64,000 nt of DNA from Scleromitrula shiraiana (lineage: Eukaryota; Ascomycota; Leotiomycetes; Helotiales; Sclerotiniaceae): positions 3,398,501 through 3,462,500 of the forward strand of contig JABELC010000001.1 in the NCBI GenBank assembly GCA_028455995.1, given 5' to 3'. Shown one piece after another: positions 10,990 through 21,130 of this stretch. The number at the start of each line of letters is the position of its first letter. Positions within the stretch are counted from its first letter, which is position 1. The notes below the pieces were generated by a model. The model saw only the letters and a list, made by a program, of their open reading frames with translations, searched no databases and had not been told where the DNA came from. Position numbers and translations under genes: made by a program.

Positions 10990-11824
10990 AAGCCTGCTTT
11001 CCGTCAGAACTCTTCAGTCCATCGAGAATAGCTTATGCTACAGTCATTCCCTCGGCTGAAACGATTCCGTTTTGGGCAGGGTTAGTAGCTCCTCCACCAA
11101 ATTGTCTTTTACCAAAGCCAAGTCCAATACCACCAGACGAGCTGGCGGCGCAACAGTAGGGCATATCGAGGGTTGCGTCGATGTTATAGTTGATTTTGTA
11201 TAGATCGGTACGGGATACAACTCCATCGACCTTTCCGTCAAGAGCGTCGCAGCTAGAGATAGTTTCGTTGACGATAAGCTCGAGTTCACAAGGGGGAGGG
11301 TAGTAGTTCAAGGTTTGCTCTATAACGTTAGAGAACAGATGGTTTACTTGCTGTTGACCGTAACGGAAAGCAGGGGCACCGGCGATAATTCCGTCGTAAG
11401 TGTCACCCCATAGTTGAGCTTGACTCCATCCTTCACGGCCACCATCGGAACAACCTTGGTAGTATGTGTAAAATTTGTCCTCTCCTACGCTGTAAAAGTT
11501 CTTGGTGAACTCCTTTCCAAGTGTAGTCAACTCGCCAATTGCCTGGTATCCAAACATGTAGATTGGTTCCCAATTGATAGTACCATTCTCAAGGAGAAAT
11601 ACGGAATCGAAAGCAGTGTCAAATCCACCATCGGTAATCCCGGATGCAGCACCGTAAACTACACCACCAACAAGGTTAGTAGTACCTCCGTTAATGCTGT
11701 ATGCCATTCCTCCAGATGTGAGCAATCGGTTCTCAAATTTATCAGGAGCTGGCAACCACAAAGTGAGAAGAATCTTATCACCAGGACCGTTGTGGGTATA
11801 AGAGAATGTGGAATTCCATACCAC
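10990..11824 (-). pseudogene. Tannase/feruloyl esterase remnant, truncated at both ends
   Basis: A ~263-codon open stretch clearly belongs to the fungal tannase/feruloyl esterase family: SYTHNGPGDKILLTLWLPAP, the nucleophile elbow QGCSDGGREGWSQ with the expected Ser, then DGIIAGAPAFRY and CDALDGKVDGVV. Full-length enzymes are roughly 500-600 aa. Here the frame begins without an ATG (GTG at 11824, an in-frame stop a few codons upstream, no plausible upstream exon), so the signal peptide and N-terminal region are gone. At the 3' side TAA at 11036-11038 follows EGMTVA; the same frame then reads AILDGLKSSDGKQA to another TAA. The first stop fits CAA-to-TAA in the family pattern VAQAILDG. These secreted enzymes hydrolyse gallic or hydroxycinnamic esters from plant material. 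The gene is certainly incomplete. Confidence 0.85.
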
Positions 11825-13930
11825 ATCAAGTATTCCATATTATATTGATGTCACAAACTACTAAAAATATATAAAAGTACTATAATCTATCTTTGAACGC
11901 TATATAATTTATTTAGGAAGTCCAAAAATAGAATGTGCATAGTATGTGGCTTGGAGCATGGCTTGGTAAATGGGTTGATATACATTCCCGTATTTAGTAT
12001 ATCTTCAGTATTTCTACTTTTGGATATTACGTACGCTCGTACGTTAAATTTGCATCAACAAGTACCGCTAGAAATATTGTACACCTAATGTCAGTCACTA
12101 TGATACTATAGTATACTATTTCCCACACCGTCAACATGTATAGACAATTGAAGAAAACACTACCAAAATAAATGCCTTATATAAGAGATGGGCCACGGGA
12201 AACACGAGATGCAAGATACACGCCCGCCTACACAACATCAACAATTCTGAGATGGAAACTAAACCATCCCTTCCAATAAACCATACGTCAAGCAATCATT
12301 ATTGAGTATTACGAAAAGAAGCATTATTGAATAACAACCAGGTGCTTCCAAGTCTCAACTTAGATAGCAAGGTAATATAAAAACATGGCGAAGATCGGAA
12401 TTAGAAGTATGCGTTATATCTCATAGAAAAATCTCTTCAATCATTATCACTTACTTACTTACTTACTTACTTACTATGCAAATTTGTCATACTTGAGTAC
12501 TTGGATATATTACCATGCCATCAAAAACCTAGTTCTGCATACATAGCTTGCATACCATAGTGATTTTGACCTACGTCAGTAAATATTGTCAAGTCGATAT
12601 CAACGAACATCTCACTACTGCTCAGCTCCACTACCTAGAGGGTTGCTATCTTGTACTGCCCAGGTCTCTTTCGTCACTCTTAGGAATCAGGAATAACAAT
12701 GCACCAGCTGAACGTTTTGGAAGCACTAAATTGATGGTTATCACTACTGCATCCAGTATTAATACCCCTTCCAATCAATAATGTTATGCCGTGGGCCTGG
12801 TCCATAAAATTAAGGGGATTTTATTTTGGATAGTCAAGATCTTCGCCGAAGCCTTGTTTGCCTCGTTGCACATCATCCCCCAAATTTCTTTTACAACATA
12901 GTACACATTACCTTAGTTAAACCCTTCATCAAACTTATTGAGTAACAACATTAAGCAGAGCAAAGCATTTTCTCGTTGTCTACTTAGATGAAAATACAAT
13001 ACTTATTGTATAAACCTAAAAGGAGGTATATATGTCGATTACCTTTATAAAGAAGACGCTAATGATTTTCACCAGTATCCTTTTATCCCAAAGATAAGTG
13101 GAAGCCCATTCTGTGCAAAAAAATCAAACCTTGATTGCCTTTGAATATATGATATTAATAAATTTCGCCACTAAGCTGAATTCTCTTTAGATATCTTCTT
13201 GTCATCCATCCACAAATCATCTGATAATTCGAGAGCTCTAGAGTCTCCCATCCTTGTAATTTATACTATGGAATACGAAACTTCTCGATGGAATGAATAA
13301 CAGTCCCTGCGAACTCTGCGACTTCGCGAAGGGTTGAAAACTTTGTCATGGTAAATACAGCAGTACGTAAACTTGATAACAAAAAGGGACCAAAAACGCA
13401 AAGACTTTAACCTAAAAAGTCCCAACCAATTTGAATGACATGGTCTAGGTGATTGTTTATTTCATACTACCTGCCTATACTCTAGTTCTCGTTTTTTGGT
13501 AGTGATGTGTTTTCCATATTGTCAATGATTCGGCACCCACAAGGCCCAGAACAATAAATCAACATGAGGTTTGGTAATAAAAATCTTAAACGGTCATGAA
13601 TAAACTGTCAGAAAAATAACAGATATAAATGAAATATCATGTCACTTTAATCATCAAATCAGATCGTGGTTGATTCAACTCTCTCTCATGTGCAAACTAC
13701 TCATTTTCACCAAGGCAAATCCCATTGCTGTTCGATGATGTGATGACTAAGCAACATTTCACGTTAAGCAGCATTTCACGTGAGTATATCCTAGCCGTAT
13801 TAGTACTAGCTTACCCTTCCTTTGCGGCTTCTTGTCCCGAATCTCATTATACCATCAAATATCACAACGTTCAAATCGTCAATCCAAACCTTCCTACAGT
13901 TCCACTCATACCTCACATCACCAAATCACA
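11825..13930. other. Long AT-rich gene-poor region
   Basis: About 2.1 kb with no convincing coding sequence. A perfect CTTA array lies at 12451-12474. Short frames here lack splice support and codon bias. It separates the tannase remnant from the ATP synthase subunit gene and includes the latter's promoter at the right end. Confidence 0.5.
12451..12474 (+). repeat. CTTA tetranucleotide repeat
   Basis: Six tandem CTTA units in gene-free sequence. Confidence 0.85.
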
Positions 13931-14421
13931 ATGTCTTGGTTAGGAAAGAAGTTCCCTACGCCTGTCGGTATGTCAAACTCATTCAATTGAACGCTGTGAA
14001 AACCTTTTGTTCCGCAGTTTCCCGAGATTGAAGGAATTCTTTACTGATGAGATTTTGTTTATAGCAAAGCCAATGGCTCCATTCTTCATCGCCGGTACGT
14101 TCTATGGTGGTGTGGTCTGATCAGGATATTAATGCGGATGAGGGGCTGGACTGCGAAGTTGGAGGTTCCCGCGCAAACAGATGGGATAAAAGATGATTCT
14201 GGCAGAACGTTATGCTGATGATATGGCTACAGGTGCTATTGTTATGTTGGGAATCAACTCCCTCGCTACCAAACTTGCGGAAAGTATGTATTTCCTATTC
14301 CTGCTACAGTATTCTTCTTGGAGTCTGGTACTGATGGAATTGGGCATTGTTAGGTGATGAATTCAAGAACGATCCAAGAAACCCAAACGTAAAGGCAGCA
14401 AAGTCAGCCGATAAACACTAG
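13931..14421 (+). CDS. ATP18: ATP synthase subunit J (i/j subunit)
   Basis: Four small exons (13931-13967, 14065-14094, 14233-14283, 14354-14421) join in phase to a 61-aa protein. It begins MSWLGKKFPTPVAKPM, has one hydrophobic segment (APFFIAGAIVMLGINSLA) and ends DEFKNDPRNPNVKAAKSADK. This is the subunit J (Atp18) pattern: LGKKFPTP-AKP, a single transmembrane helix and KNDPRNPN. It is a membrane-sector component of mitochondrial F1Fo ATP synthase with a role in enzyme dimerisation. Introns total 305 bases, more than the 186-base coding sequence, and every exon is too short for simple ORF calling. All donors are GT and acceptors AG, with GTATGT- or GTACGT-type starts. Confidence 0.93.
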
Positions 14422-15185
14422 AGGGTTGACTCGTGGGGTTGGAGAGGTATGATCTGGGTTGGAATGCATACATTGAGCTATGATGGTAGATTGATGGAGA
14501 CATGATGGATGTGTAAAATAAGAGACAATCGAATCATGCCGGACATTTTGAAGAGAATACCTCGAGTCATCATTTCAATCGCAAATCGACCTGTGCATAA
14601 TACTTAATAGGGCATGCGTGAAAATGTTGGTATGGTTGCTTGGGCGAATGAATTTGTGTATGAAGTTCCTTAGTGGTATTCAAGTCAAGGCAAAGATCTG
14701 GAGGCATTGTGATAAGCTTTTCAGTCCTTTGATAATGATGAGGCTGTGCACGAAGCAGGAACGATGGGTATATTAGAGATAACTATTGTGGATATCTGGA
14801 TGGCAATGAACTAATATATTATCCTTGGATTACGAGGATGAGTGTGAAGCATTTAGACCGAGTGGTGAAAGGTTCCACAATGAATACATGAGAAACGGGC
14901 AATATACCGAGGACAAATTCCATCACGGAGGAGTGAGTTTTGAGCAAGAAGATGATGATTCTGAATATTATTATGCTGATAATATCGAACATGAAGTTAG
15001 ATATTGCTAAGATAGGTGAGTGTAAATCAAATGGAAGCTAATGAATCATCATGATATATTTGCTAAAGGAAATAAAGTGTCAATGAATGGCATTATCCAA
15101 TATCTAGGTGCTGAAGAACATTTCACGGGGTGAATATTAACAGATTCACTAATGGCAGCAAATAAAAATATATTTATTAGGAAAC
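14422..15185. other. Region after ATP18 with a possible coding remnant
   Basis: Mostly gene-free. A 61-codon frame (14825-15010) with an acidic tail, opening on TTG instead of ATG, ends just before a strong donor-like GGTGAGTG at 15015. It might be a leftover exon of the damaged Asn-rich locus that follows, but the frames do not join cleanly. I cannot support a gene here. Confidence 0.3.
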
Positions 15186-16050
15186 ATGTGCGAAACATTC
15201 ACAGCCCCTCTCGAGATTGCTAATAAAAACAAATACCTGGCCAAGAGTGTGAGCGGATCATCTCTACGCCTACAACCTATACATAATCCAAAAGTTCTTC
15301 CGTTGTACCATAATTCTCTCAAGCAAATCCCAGAGTCCGAAGACCTGAGATCTTCGTCAAATCCCCTTTCAAACATGTCCTCAAATGGCAAGATGATTGT
15401 TAAAAAAGCAAGCCGTCAAGAAACCATCACTACAAACAATCCTCGACGGTATCGAAACCACGGTCAAGTTTGAAAGCCGTTCAAACACCACAACGACTAC
15501 AACTACTCGAACTACCAGCTATCAAACTCCATGCATGAACTCCAGCGACAGTGAGAGTTTTAACGGAAGCGATCAGAGTGAAAATGGGTACCAGAATAAA
15601 GGTGGTAACAAAGTTCATTTTGATAACCACGACGCGAATGGAACTTGGAGCGGCAGCCAATACCATTTCTCTCGACCAAATATGATGAGTTCCCGAAATC
15701 GATGTTTAAATACCGGCAACTATCAGCTACCTTCAAAAACTGGTACGAATCAGAATCGATATAGCGGTCAAAATCAAAACAGAAACCAGTACACCGGCAA
15801 TAATCAGTTTCTATCACCTAGCGCTGTTGGTTAAATAATGGGCTCTGATATTGGTGGTAGCCCGAGCTGGAGCAGCTATGTCAATCATTCTCCTTATTAT
15901 AGTGGTGGTGCGTTCAGGGGGAAGAATGTGCGTTGCATAAGTCGGGATATTCGTCGGAATAGCGATGGAAATCTCCGGAGTAGAGAGAAAACCGATCTCC
16001 ATTACACCTCCTATGAACTTGAAGATTGCAGAGGTTGTGTTAATACCTGA
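15186..16050 (+). pseudogene. Broken Asn/Gln/Ser-rich hypothetical locus
   Basis: A frame from ATG 15186 (MCETFTAPLEIANKNKYLAK) runs to an A6 tract near 15402. There the protein-like reading moves to another frame (KKQAVKKPSLQTILDGIE, a Thr-rich run, then NQNRYSGQNQNRNQYTGNN). That frame meets one TAA at 15832-15834 and then continues open for 71 codons (MGSDIGGSPSWSSYVNH...) to 16050. A frameshift at a homopolymer plus a single internal stop suggests a recently broken low-complexity protein. Alternatives are an assembly error at A6, chance open frames or undetected introns. No family recognised. Confidence 0.4.
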
Positions 16051-17179
16051 GAAATTTGCTTATTTTTGCATGGAGGGGTGTAGCTATTTGGTGAGAAGGA
16101 GCTGGGATTTGACTATTGTAAGGGATCAGTTTTGGGTAATCATTGATAGTTATAAAAAACCAATTTCGACCTGACTAGATATTAAGGTATCATCTAAATT
16201 ATTGACTTTGTGAACTCAACAACCAGACAATACCTCAGACACAAACATAGTATGGTCATGAATTGGTAGTCATGTGAAAACCCGTTGCCACATCAAACCA
16301 CACAGCCATATAAAAGAGGCCAAAGATTTGTTGATGTCATTTATGAGTTTGTTTTATTGAAAAAGGTCAGCTGCTCTCACTCAAATTGGAATTAACAGTA
16401 ACGCGGGAATTAAATAGAACGTGAGAGCATGGTATTAATCATCTATCCTATCAATCAATCAATCAATGCTTTGGAGAAATGTTAAAGATGCCTAATAAAT
16501 CCAATGTGAGTTCTTTTCAGTGAATTTCTGTTGCTTCACTGGGTTTCCCGCTGCCTAGAAACATCGTTCAAACAGGCGCTAGCTTCGACAGTACAAACAT
16601 TTCAGCATTCATAATGGTTTGGAATAGTTTCCTACATCAGTGATTCTATTTATATTCATATGCTAAAGCATGCCAGTTGTTTGCTTGGATCAAAAGTACA
16701 AAGTGGAGCCTGTCATCTAATACCGTCTATTATTCGAATTGATTGTATCGAACTTGATATTCCTTTATCAGATATATAACGAAAGGGATAGTGAAACAGA
16801 TGAGGTAGTCAGTATCACAGATGAAAGAGTCGCGGCCATCGGAATATCATCTAGGGCAAGTTGTATTGAATCAATAACTTAGAAAGACCGCATTCAATCA
16901 TTGAGAATTGATTACCCAAAACCTGTACCACGCCCAAACATGCGGGTTCTCCAATGCTATCTTCATTATATAAACTTCAACTTTTGAACAGATCCAACCC
17001 CTAGATTCTTTCGCACACGAGATCCAGCAAATGTCTACGACCTGAACCTCCAACTTCAACCTACTTCCCTACAGAGCAATAAGACAAGGGCTACACTACG
17101 AAGCTACTTTCAGAAGATCACCCAAGATCTCAAAATCAATATCCTTACTCCAGCGATTGCCAGCAAGACTTTCACCAAG
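16051..17179. other. Intergenic region and promoter of the orphan proline-rich gene
   Basis: About 1.1 kb. A CAAT-type repeat (AATCAATCAATC) is near 16453. A TATA-like TTATATAAAC lies at about 16965-16975, some 210 bases upstream of the next ATG. In the leader a four-codon upstream ORF (ATG at 17031, MSTT then TGA) may dampen translation of the main frame. Confidence 0.5.
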
Positions 17180-18019
17180 ATGAACAGATCCCAAGATACT
17201 ACTTTGGCACGTCACGCACCTATGAGCAATTATGAATGGCTTATGAAGAAAGGATGGAACGGCAAACTTGAAGACTTCATGAACAGTTATGGAGCTGAGC
17301 TGACAGACTTTGATGATTTGAATAGAGCATTAGATCTCATTGCTTGTCTCAAGGAGGAATATGAGGAGGAAATGGAAGCTACAGAACAGCCGCCTCTGGT
17401 ACCCCCTCAACCTCCTCGCCTTAATCCACTAATGGCAGAATTTGTTCCTGGAGCTGCAGGTTATGTTCGTGGAATTGATCAAACTCCCGAACAAGAATAC
17501 AATCAACTTGTGACAGATTATTACGAGGAATTATGGTTATACGATCGGGGATTGAGACCGGATAACAGACCTATGGATAGAAGACGAGGGCGCACTCTGC
17601 TTCAGGGTTCACCCCCATTTTTCACTACTTTCCAGACTCCTACACCTCCTACGCCACCATTGCTAGATCCGCCTGTGGTTCAGTACTACCGGTACCCAGA
17701 AGGTCTAGGTGTAAACTACCGGCCTCAATCTCCCCATCCATCGCCGCCGCAAACACGATATAACCACGAATTGGTACGGATACCACGATACAGGAAACAT
17801 GACGACTACGTGATTGATGATAACCAAAATGTGTATGAGGAATATAATCCAAACCACCACAGCGATTCATATTTTGAATCTCAGGGCTTCCAACAATCTC
17901 TTCATCACAATCAAAGTCGTAGCCAAGGCGACCCTCAAGGATTGGGCATCTCCGTGGAAACAGAGTCACTCATCTTCGAGTTTGAACAACAGGAAAACCG
18001 AGTTAGCGTATCTAACTAG
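17180..18019 (+). CDS. Orphan acidic, proline-rich hypothetical protein
   Basis: A single exon of 279 aa starting MNRSQDTTLARH. Residues 15-85 look folded and acidic (SNYEWLMKKGWNGKLEDF, LDLIACLKEEYEEEMEA). They are followed by Pro-rich stretches (PPLVPPQPPRLNP and a TPTPPTPPLLDPP block), Tyr-rich segments and a Gln/His/Ser-rich C-terminus. No signal peptide, membrane segment or known domain is visible. A well-placed TATA-like element and leader support expression. The frame ends at TAG 18017-18019, but another frame stays open over the end for about 62 more codons (LTSPDFIPHLEPHF... to 18206), so a frameshift near 18000 that shortened the protein is possible. Confidence 0.6.
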   Translation: MNRSQDTTLARHAPMSNYEWLMKKGWNGKLEDFMNSYGAELTDFDDLNRALDLIACLKEEYEEEMEATEQPPLVPPQPPRLNPLMAEFVPGAAGYVRGIDQTPEQEYNQLVTDYYEELWLYDRGLRPDNRPMDRRRGRTLLQGSPPFFTTFQTPTPPTPPLLDPPVVQYYRYPEGLGVNYRPQSPHPSPPQTRYNHELVRIPRYRKHDDYVIDDNQNVYEEYNPNHHSDSYFESQGFQQSLHHNQSRSQGDPQGLGISVETESLIFEFEQQENRVSVSN

Positions 18020-18658
18020 TCCGGATTTCATACCTCATCTGGAGCCGCATTTTTTGAACACGGCGGGGATAATCCCGTTAGGGGAGTTGATACTTGAACA
18101 AACTCGGAGAGTACTTCCGTTGCAAGTGGACCAAGGAGTCCAAAAGAACTCGAATTGGAGTAGAATGCGGATGGTTGAAATAGTCAGAGACTTTCATGTC
18201 AGATAGATAACAGATCAAAACATAGCGTTTCCTGCAAAAACAATAACCTTTCACATTTTTGAATTGGCATTTGTCCAATCTGACCAGTGACTTCTGAATT
18301 GACAGTAGGTGTGCAGAGAAAATACTGGGGAACACACCTCAACAGTTACTTTGCCAATGTTGATTCGCAGGATCAAATCATACACGATCAACAGAGATTT
18401 TGTAGACTTCCAGCAAAAGTTTGGATTTACCGATCTAAACCAAGATCTATTTGTATCAAGGTATTTGTCACGAGTAATTGGTTGTGATGGATTGTCAATA
18501 TAAAGAAATGTGCTCCGTTAACTTTCCCAAACTTGGCTGTAAATAAAATGTTCATATATCGAAAATGAATGACAAAAAGAAAACTGTCAATAATACAATA
18601 TAAACTGAGAGATAAGATGTTGTTCGAGTCCAGAACTAACAACTCCCACCTAGAGTCT
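18020..18658. other. Region downstream of the orphan proline-rich gene
   Basis: About 640 bases. The first 190 may be former coding sequence of the preceding gene in another frame. The rest, between two convergent genes, shows nothing I recognise. Confidence 0.4.
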
Positions 18659-19454
18659 TCACCACCCCCAACGTCCTCCCCCTCCAACATATAAATGTCG
18701 TACTAGTTTAGGACTACCAGTCTCTGTCACAACTGACATTGTACTCACACCCCCATGTATAGTACTCGTTAAAAACTCCAGTTCATTAATGGCTTCACTT
18801 GTCTTTGGAGGATACAAGTCTGTTGCTTCTGATACTCGTAATCGACTTTTTGTTGCGTGAGGTCTTCTGGTCTTCGAGGTTGGCAGTTTAGTCACCGATG
18901 AATCTTCGGTGAGACTTCGCCACGGCCGATTAGTTGTTGGGGGGCTCACAAAAGATATCGTTGGTGTTGATCTCGATGTGGATAGGGTATGATCGGGGGG
19001 AGGGTGCGCTCGTACTGGAGTAAATGAGACAGGGGCCGTATATGTTGAAGGAAGCTATGATGAGAATGTAAGTACTTTTGCGACATTGGTCATCTTTGAA
19101 GATGAATAGCATTTGATCTTTACTTACCTTAGATGGGTCTTTGATGAGAGTGTGACCAGCAAGTTTTGGTGAGCTTGTCCCCGCTTGACGGATTTCCACT
19201 TTTCTTTTCGTCGGTGGAGGAGGGATTACATGAATGTGCTTATCGCCAAGCTCAACATCTAGGCCACTGCCCAATGTCACACCAACATGTAGGCCAAGAA
19301 CGTTTGCATCAGCATCTACTGTTAACAATCAGTATTATATTGCCATGGAGGAGATTAACACCTTACAAGGCCGTGGGATAGGTAAACTTCTCGATAGTGG
19401 TATTCTGCCGAGGCAGAATATAGCAATGAATAATGTGGTCGTAGATGTTAACAT
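18659..19454 (-). CDS. Secreted-protein candidate, Thr/Pro/Ser-rich
   Basis: Three exons (19367-19454, 19128-19318, 18659-19054) with introns of 48 and 73 bp (GTAAGG...AACAG and GTAAGT...CATAG) join in phase to 224 aa. The start MLTSTTTLFIAIFCLG is a convincing signal peptide, with cleavage likely around SRSLP or IPRP. The mature part has no membrane segment and almost no Cys: first LDADANVLGLHVGVTLGSG, then a Pro/Lys/Arg block (PPPPTKRKVEIRQAG), then a long Ser/Thr/Pro/Arg-rich tail ending GGGGRWGW. I recognise no family. Size, secretion signal and apparent lack of homology fit a small secreted protein of a plant-associated fungus, but a wall-associated role is equally possible. No cysteine pattern typical of apoplastic effectors is present. 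Confidence 0.6.
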
Positions 19455-19908
19455 GATGGCTATAGCACTTGTCTGCTACTAGCAAGAATTGACGGTAGCA
19501 GCTCTGTTATATAGAGGAGCGATGGATCATCGTATACTATGTACGTCACGTTTCAGTGTAAATCACTCACTCTGTATTGCGCAATTGAAAGTTTCAAGTA
19601 AAGGAATGTATTATGGCGGGCTCTTGGTATTAGTTATGTAACCGTGAGAGTAATGGGCGCCGAGGCAAATATATAGCCATGTCGTCATTTCATCCCTGGG
19701 GCGATCGATCGCCATCTCAGGGAGCGTTCAAAACTTGTAGACATTTCGAATACTAACAGCATCCCTTAAAAGCTGAACATTGCTCCCTATCCGCTGCAAG
19801 GGAAAAGGATTGGAATGCTAGCATGGGATGGCCGTTGAAGCTGAACTGTATGAGATAGAAGTCTATATCTTCTTGAGATAGGATTTTCCATCATGAGACT
19901 TCTGTTTC
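19455..19908. other. Intergenic region between the secreted-protein candidate and RRP40
   Basis: About 450 bases: promoter of the minus-strand secreted-protein candidate plus the 3' flank of RRP40. A palindromic GCGATCGATCGC lies at 19701-19712. No gene seen. Confidence 0.5.
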
Positions 19909-20698
19909 TCAAGTATCACGCCCCAACTTTCGAGCCAACTTCTTTTGATCTTCTGGCAAGAGGCCCTTTTCATCCGTTTCTTGTATGGCTTTCCCAATAG
20001 CCAATGTAGTTTTCACAGTCTTACTATCAACCCAGACCTTACCATTTCTGCCCACAGCAATCTCAAAGGCAACTCCGGCAGCACCTAATTCTTCAAGAAT
20101 AACCAAGCCACCCTGTTCTGCGGGTTTGCCCATCATCATACGTCTAGCCATACCTAACGAAATATCGAAAACCATACCTCCCGTTAAGGGGCCAAGTCCT
20201 TCTGATTTTCCCGTTGAGGAAGATACACATTCAATTTCCGGATCCATATGTTTATTCGCAAGGGTCACTCTTGCATATACAAGTGCACCATATGCGAGCT
20301 GAGGTCTAGTCTTTTTTGTAGCTCCCTCAAACGAAAGTTGTGGAAGAGTGGCATTCGGTGTGAAGTCGCTGAGGTTGGCATAATAAAGTTCTTGTGAAGA
20401 TTTTTGAATAGTAGCAATAACAAGATCTCCCACTGCAGGTACATACTATATAAATACTATTAGCCAGTTGAAGAGCATTTATAGCAATACAGTCTTTCCT
20501 TACCCGACCGGCATTATATTCGACCCAAATTGCATTTTTCCTCGCGTCTGTCCTCAATTGACCTGCTACCACCGGTGTAACAGTGTTTGGTGGGATATGT
20601 CGTAGTCCTGGGCCAAGCTTCAGAGGTAAAGTTGGGTGAGAGGGTAATAACTTAGGATCAATATGATCACCAGGAAGAACGAAAGTTTCAGTTGACAT
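19909..20698 (-). CDS. RRP40: Exosome complex component RRP40
   Basis: Exons 20504-20698 and 19909-20445 with a 58-bp intron (GTAAGG...TATAG) join in phase to 243 aa. The N-terminus is FVLPGDHIDPKLLPSHP with KLGPGLRHIPP. The S1 domain follows: WVEYNAGRYVPAVGDLVIAT, SSQELYYANLSDFTPNATLP, LSFEGATKKTRPQLAYGALV. The KH-type part has ECVSSSTGKSEGLGPLTGGM and FEIAVGRNGKVWVDSKTV. Rrp40 is one of three S1/KH cap subunits of the RNA exosome (nuclear and cytoplasmic 3'-5' RNA decay and processing). Length matches the family. An upstream in-frame ATG exists, but MSTETFVLPGD is the conserved start. Divergently transcribed from SSZ1 across 432 bases. Confidence 0.93.
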
Positions 20699-21130
20699 TG
20701 TGATGTTGTATGATTGTCGTATCGTGCTAAAGCACCAGAAGAAACCTATCTCGTATTTGCGCAAATATTGGACCTCTTGAAATCTTTAATACTATAGTCG
20801 TCAAATATATCTTCTGTTGAACGTTTTGTTATGTTTATGTTGGTAGAAATGTTCAATATCAAAAAAACATTAGATTATTTCAGCCTTGCGAGCGAGGCAA
20901 ATGTGGGGGGGGTTTGATACCAAAATAATCCACTAGTGAAATTTCTCGATACGCTTTCTGAAAAGTAAAAAAAAGTTCTGGATGTTGGATTTTGATCTTG
21001 ACATTTGAAAGAAGAGAAATCTCAGGAAAGTTTTATTCAACTTTCAAACCTACTCCAAAAAGTTTCCTCTCTTCTATCTTTTACTTCTTAACTTCTTTAC
21101 CTGATTTATATTCATATTTCCTTTCAAAAA
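20699..21130. promoter_or_regulatory. Shared divergent promoter between RRP40 and SSZ1
   Basis: 432 bases separate the two start codons, so both promoters must lie here. The SSZ1 side of the leader is rich in CTTTTACTTC-type pyrimidine tracts, common in highly expressed fungal translation genes. A G8 tract lies near 20906. No specific factor site can be assigned with confidence. Confidence 0.5.
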
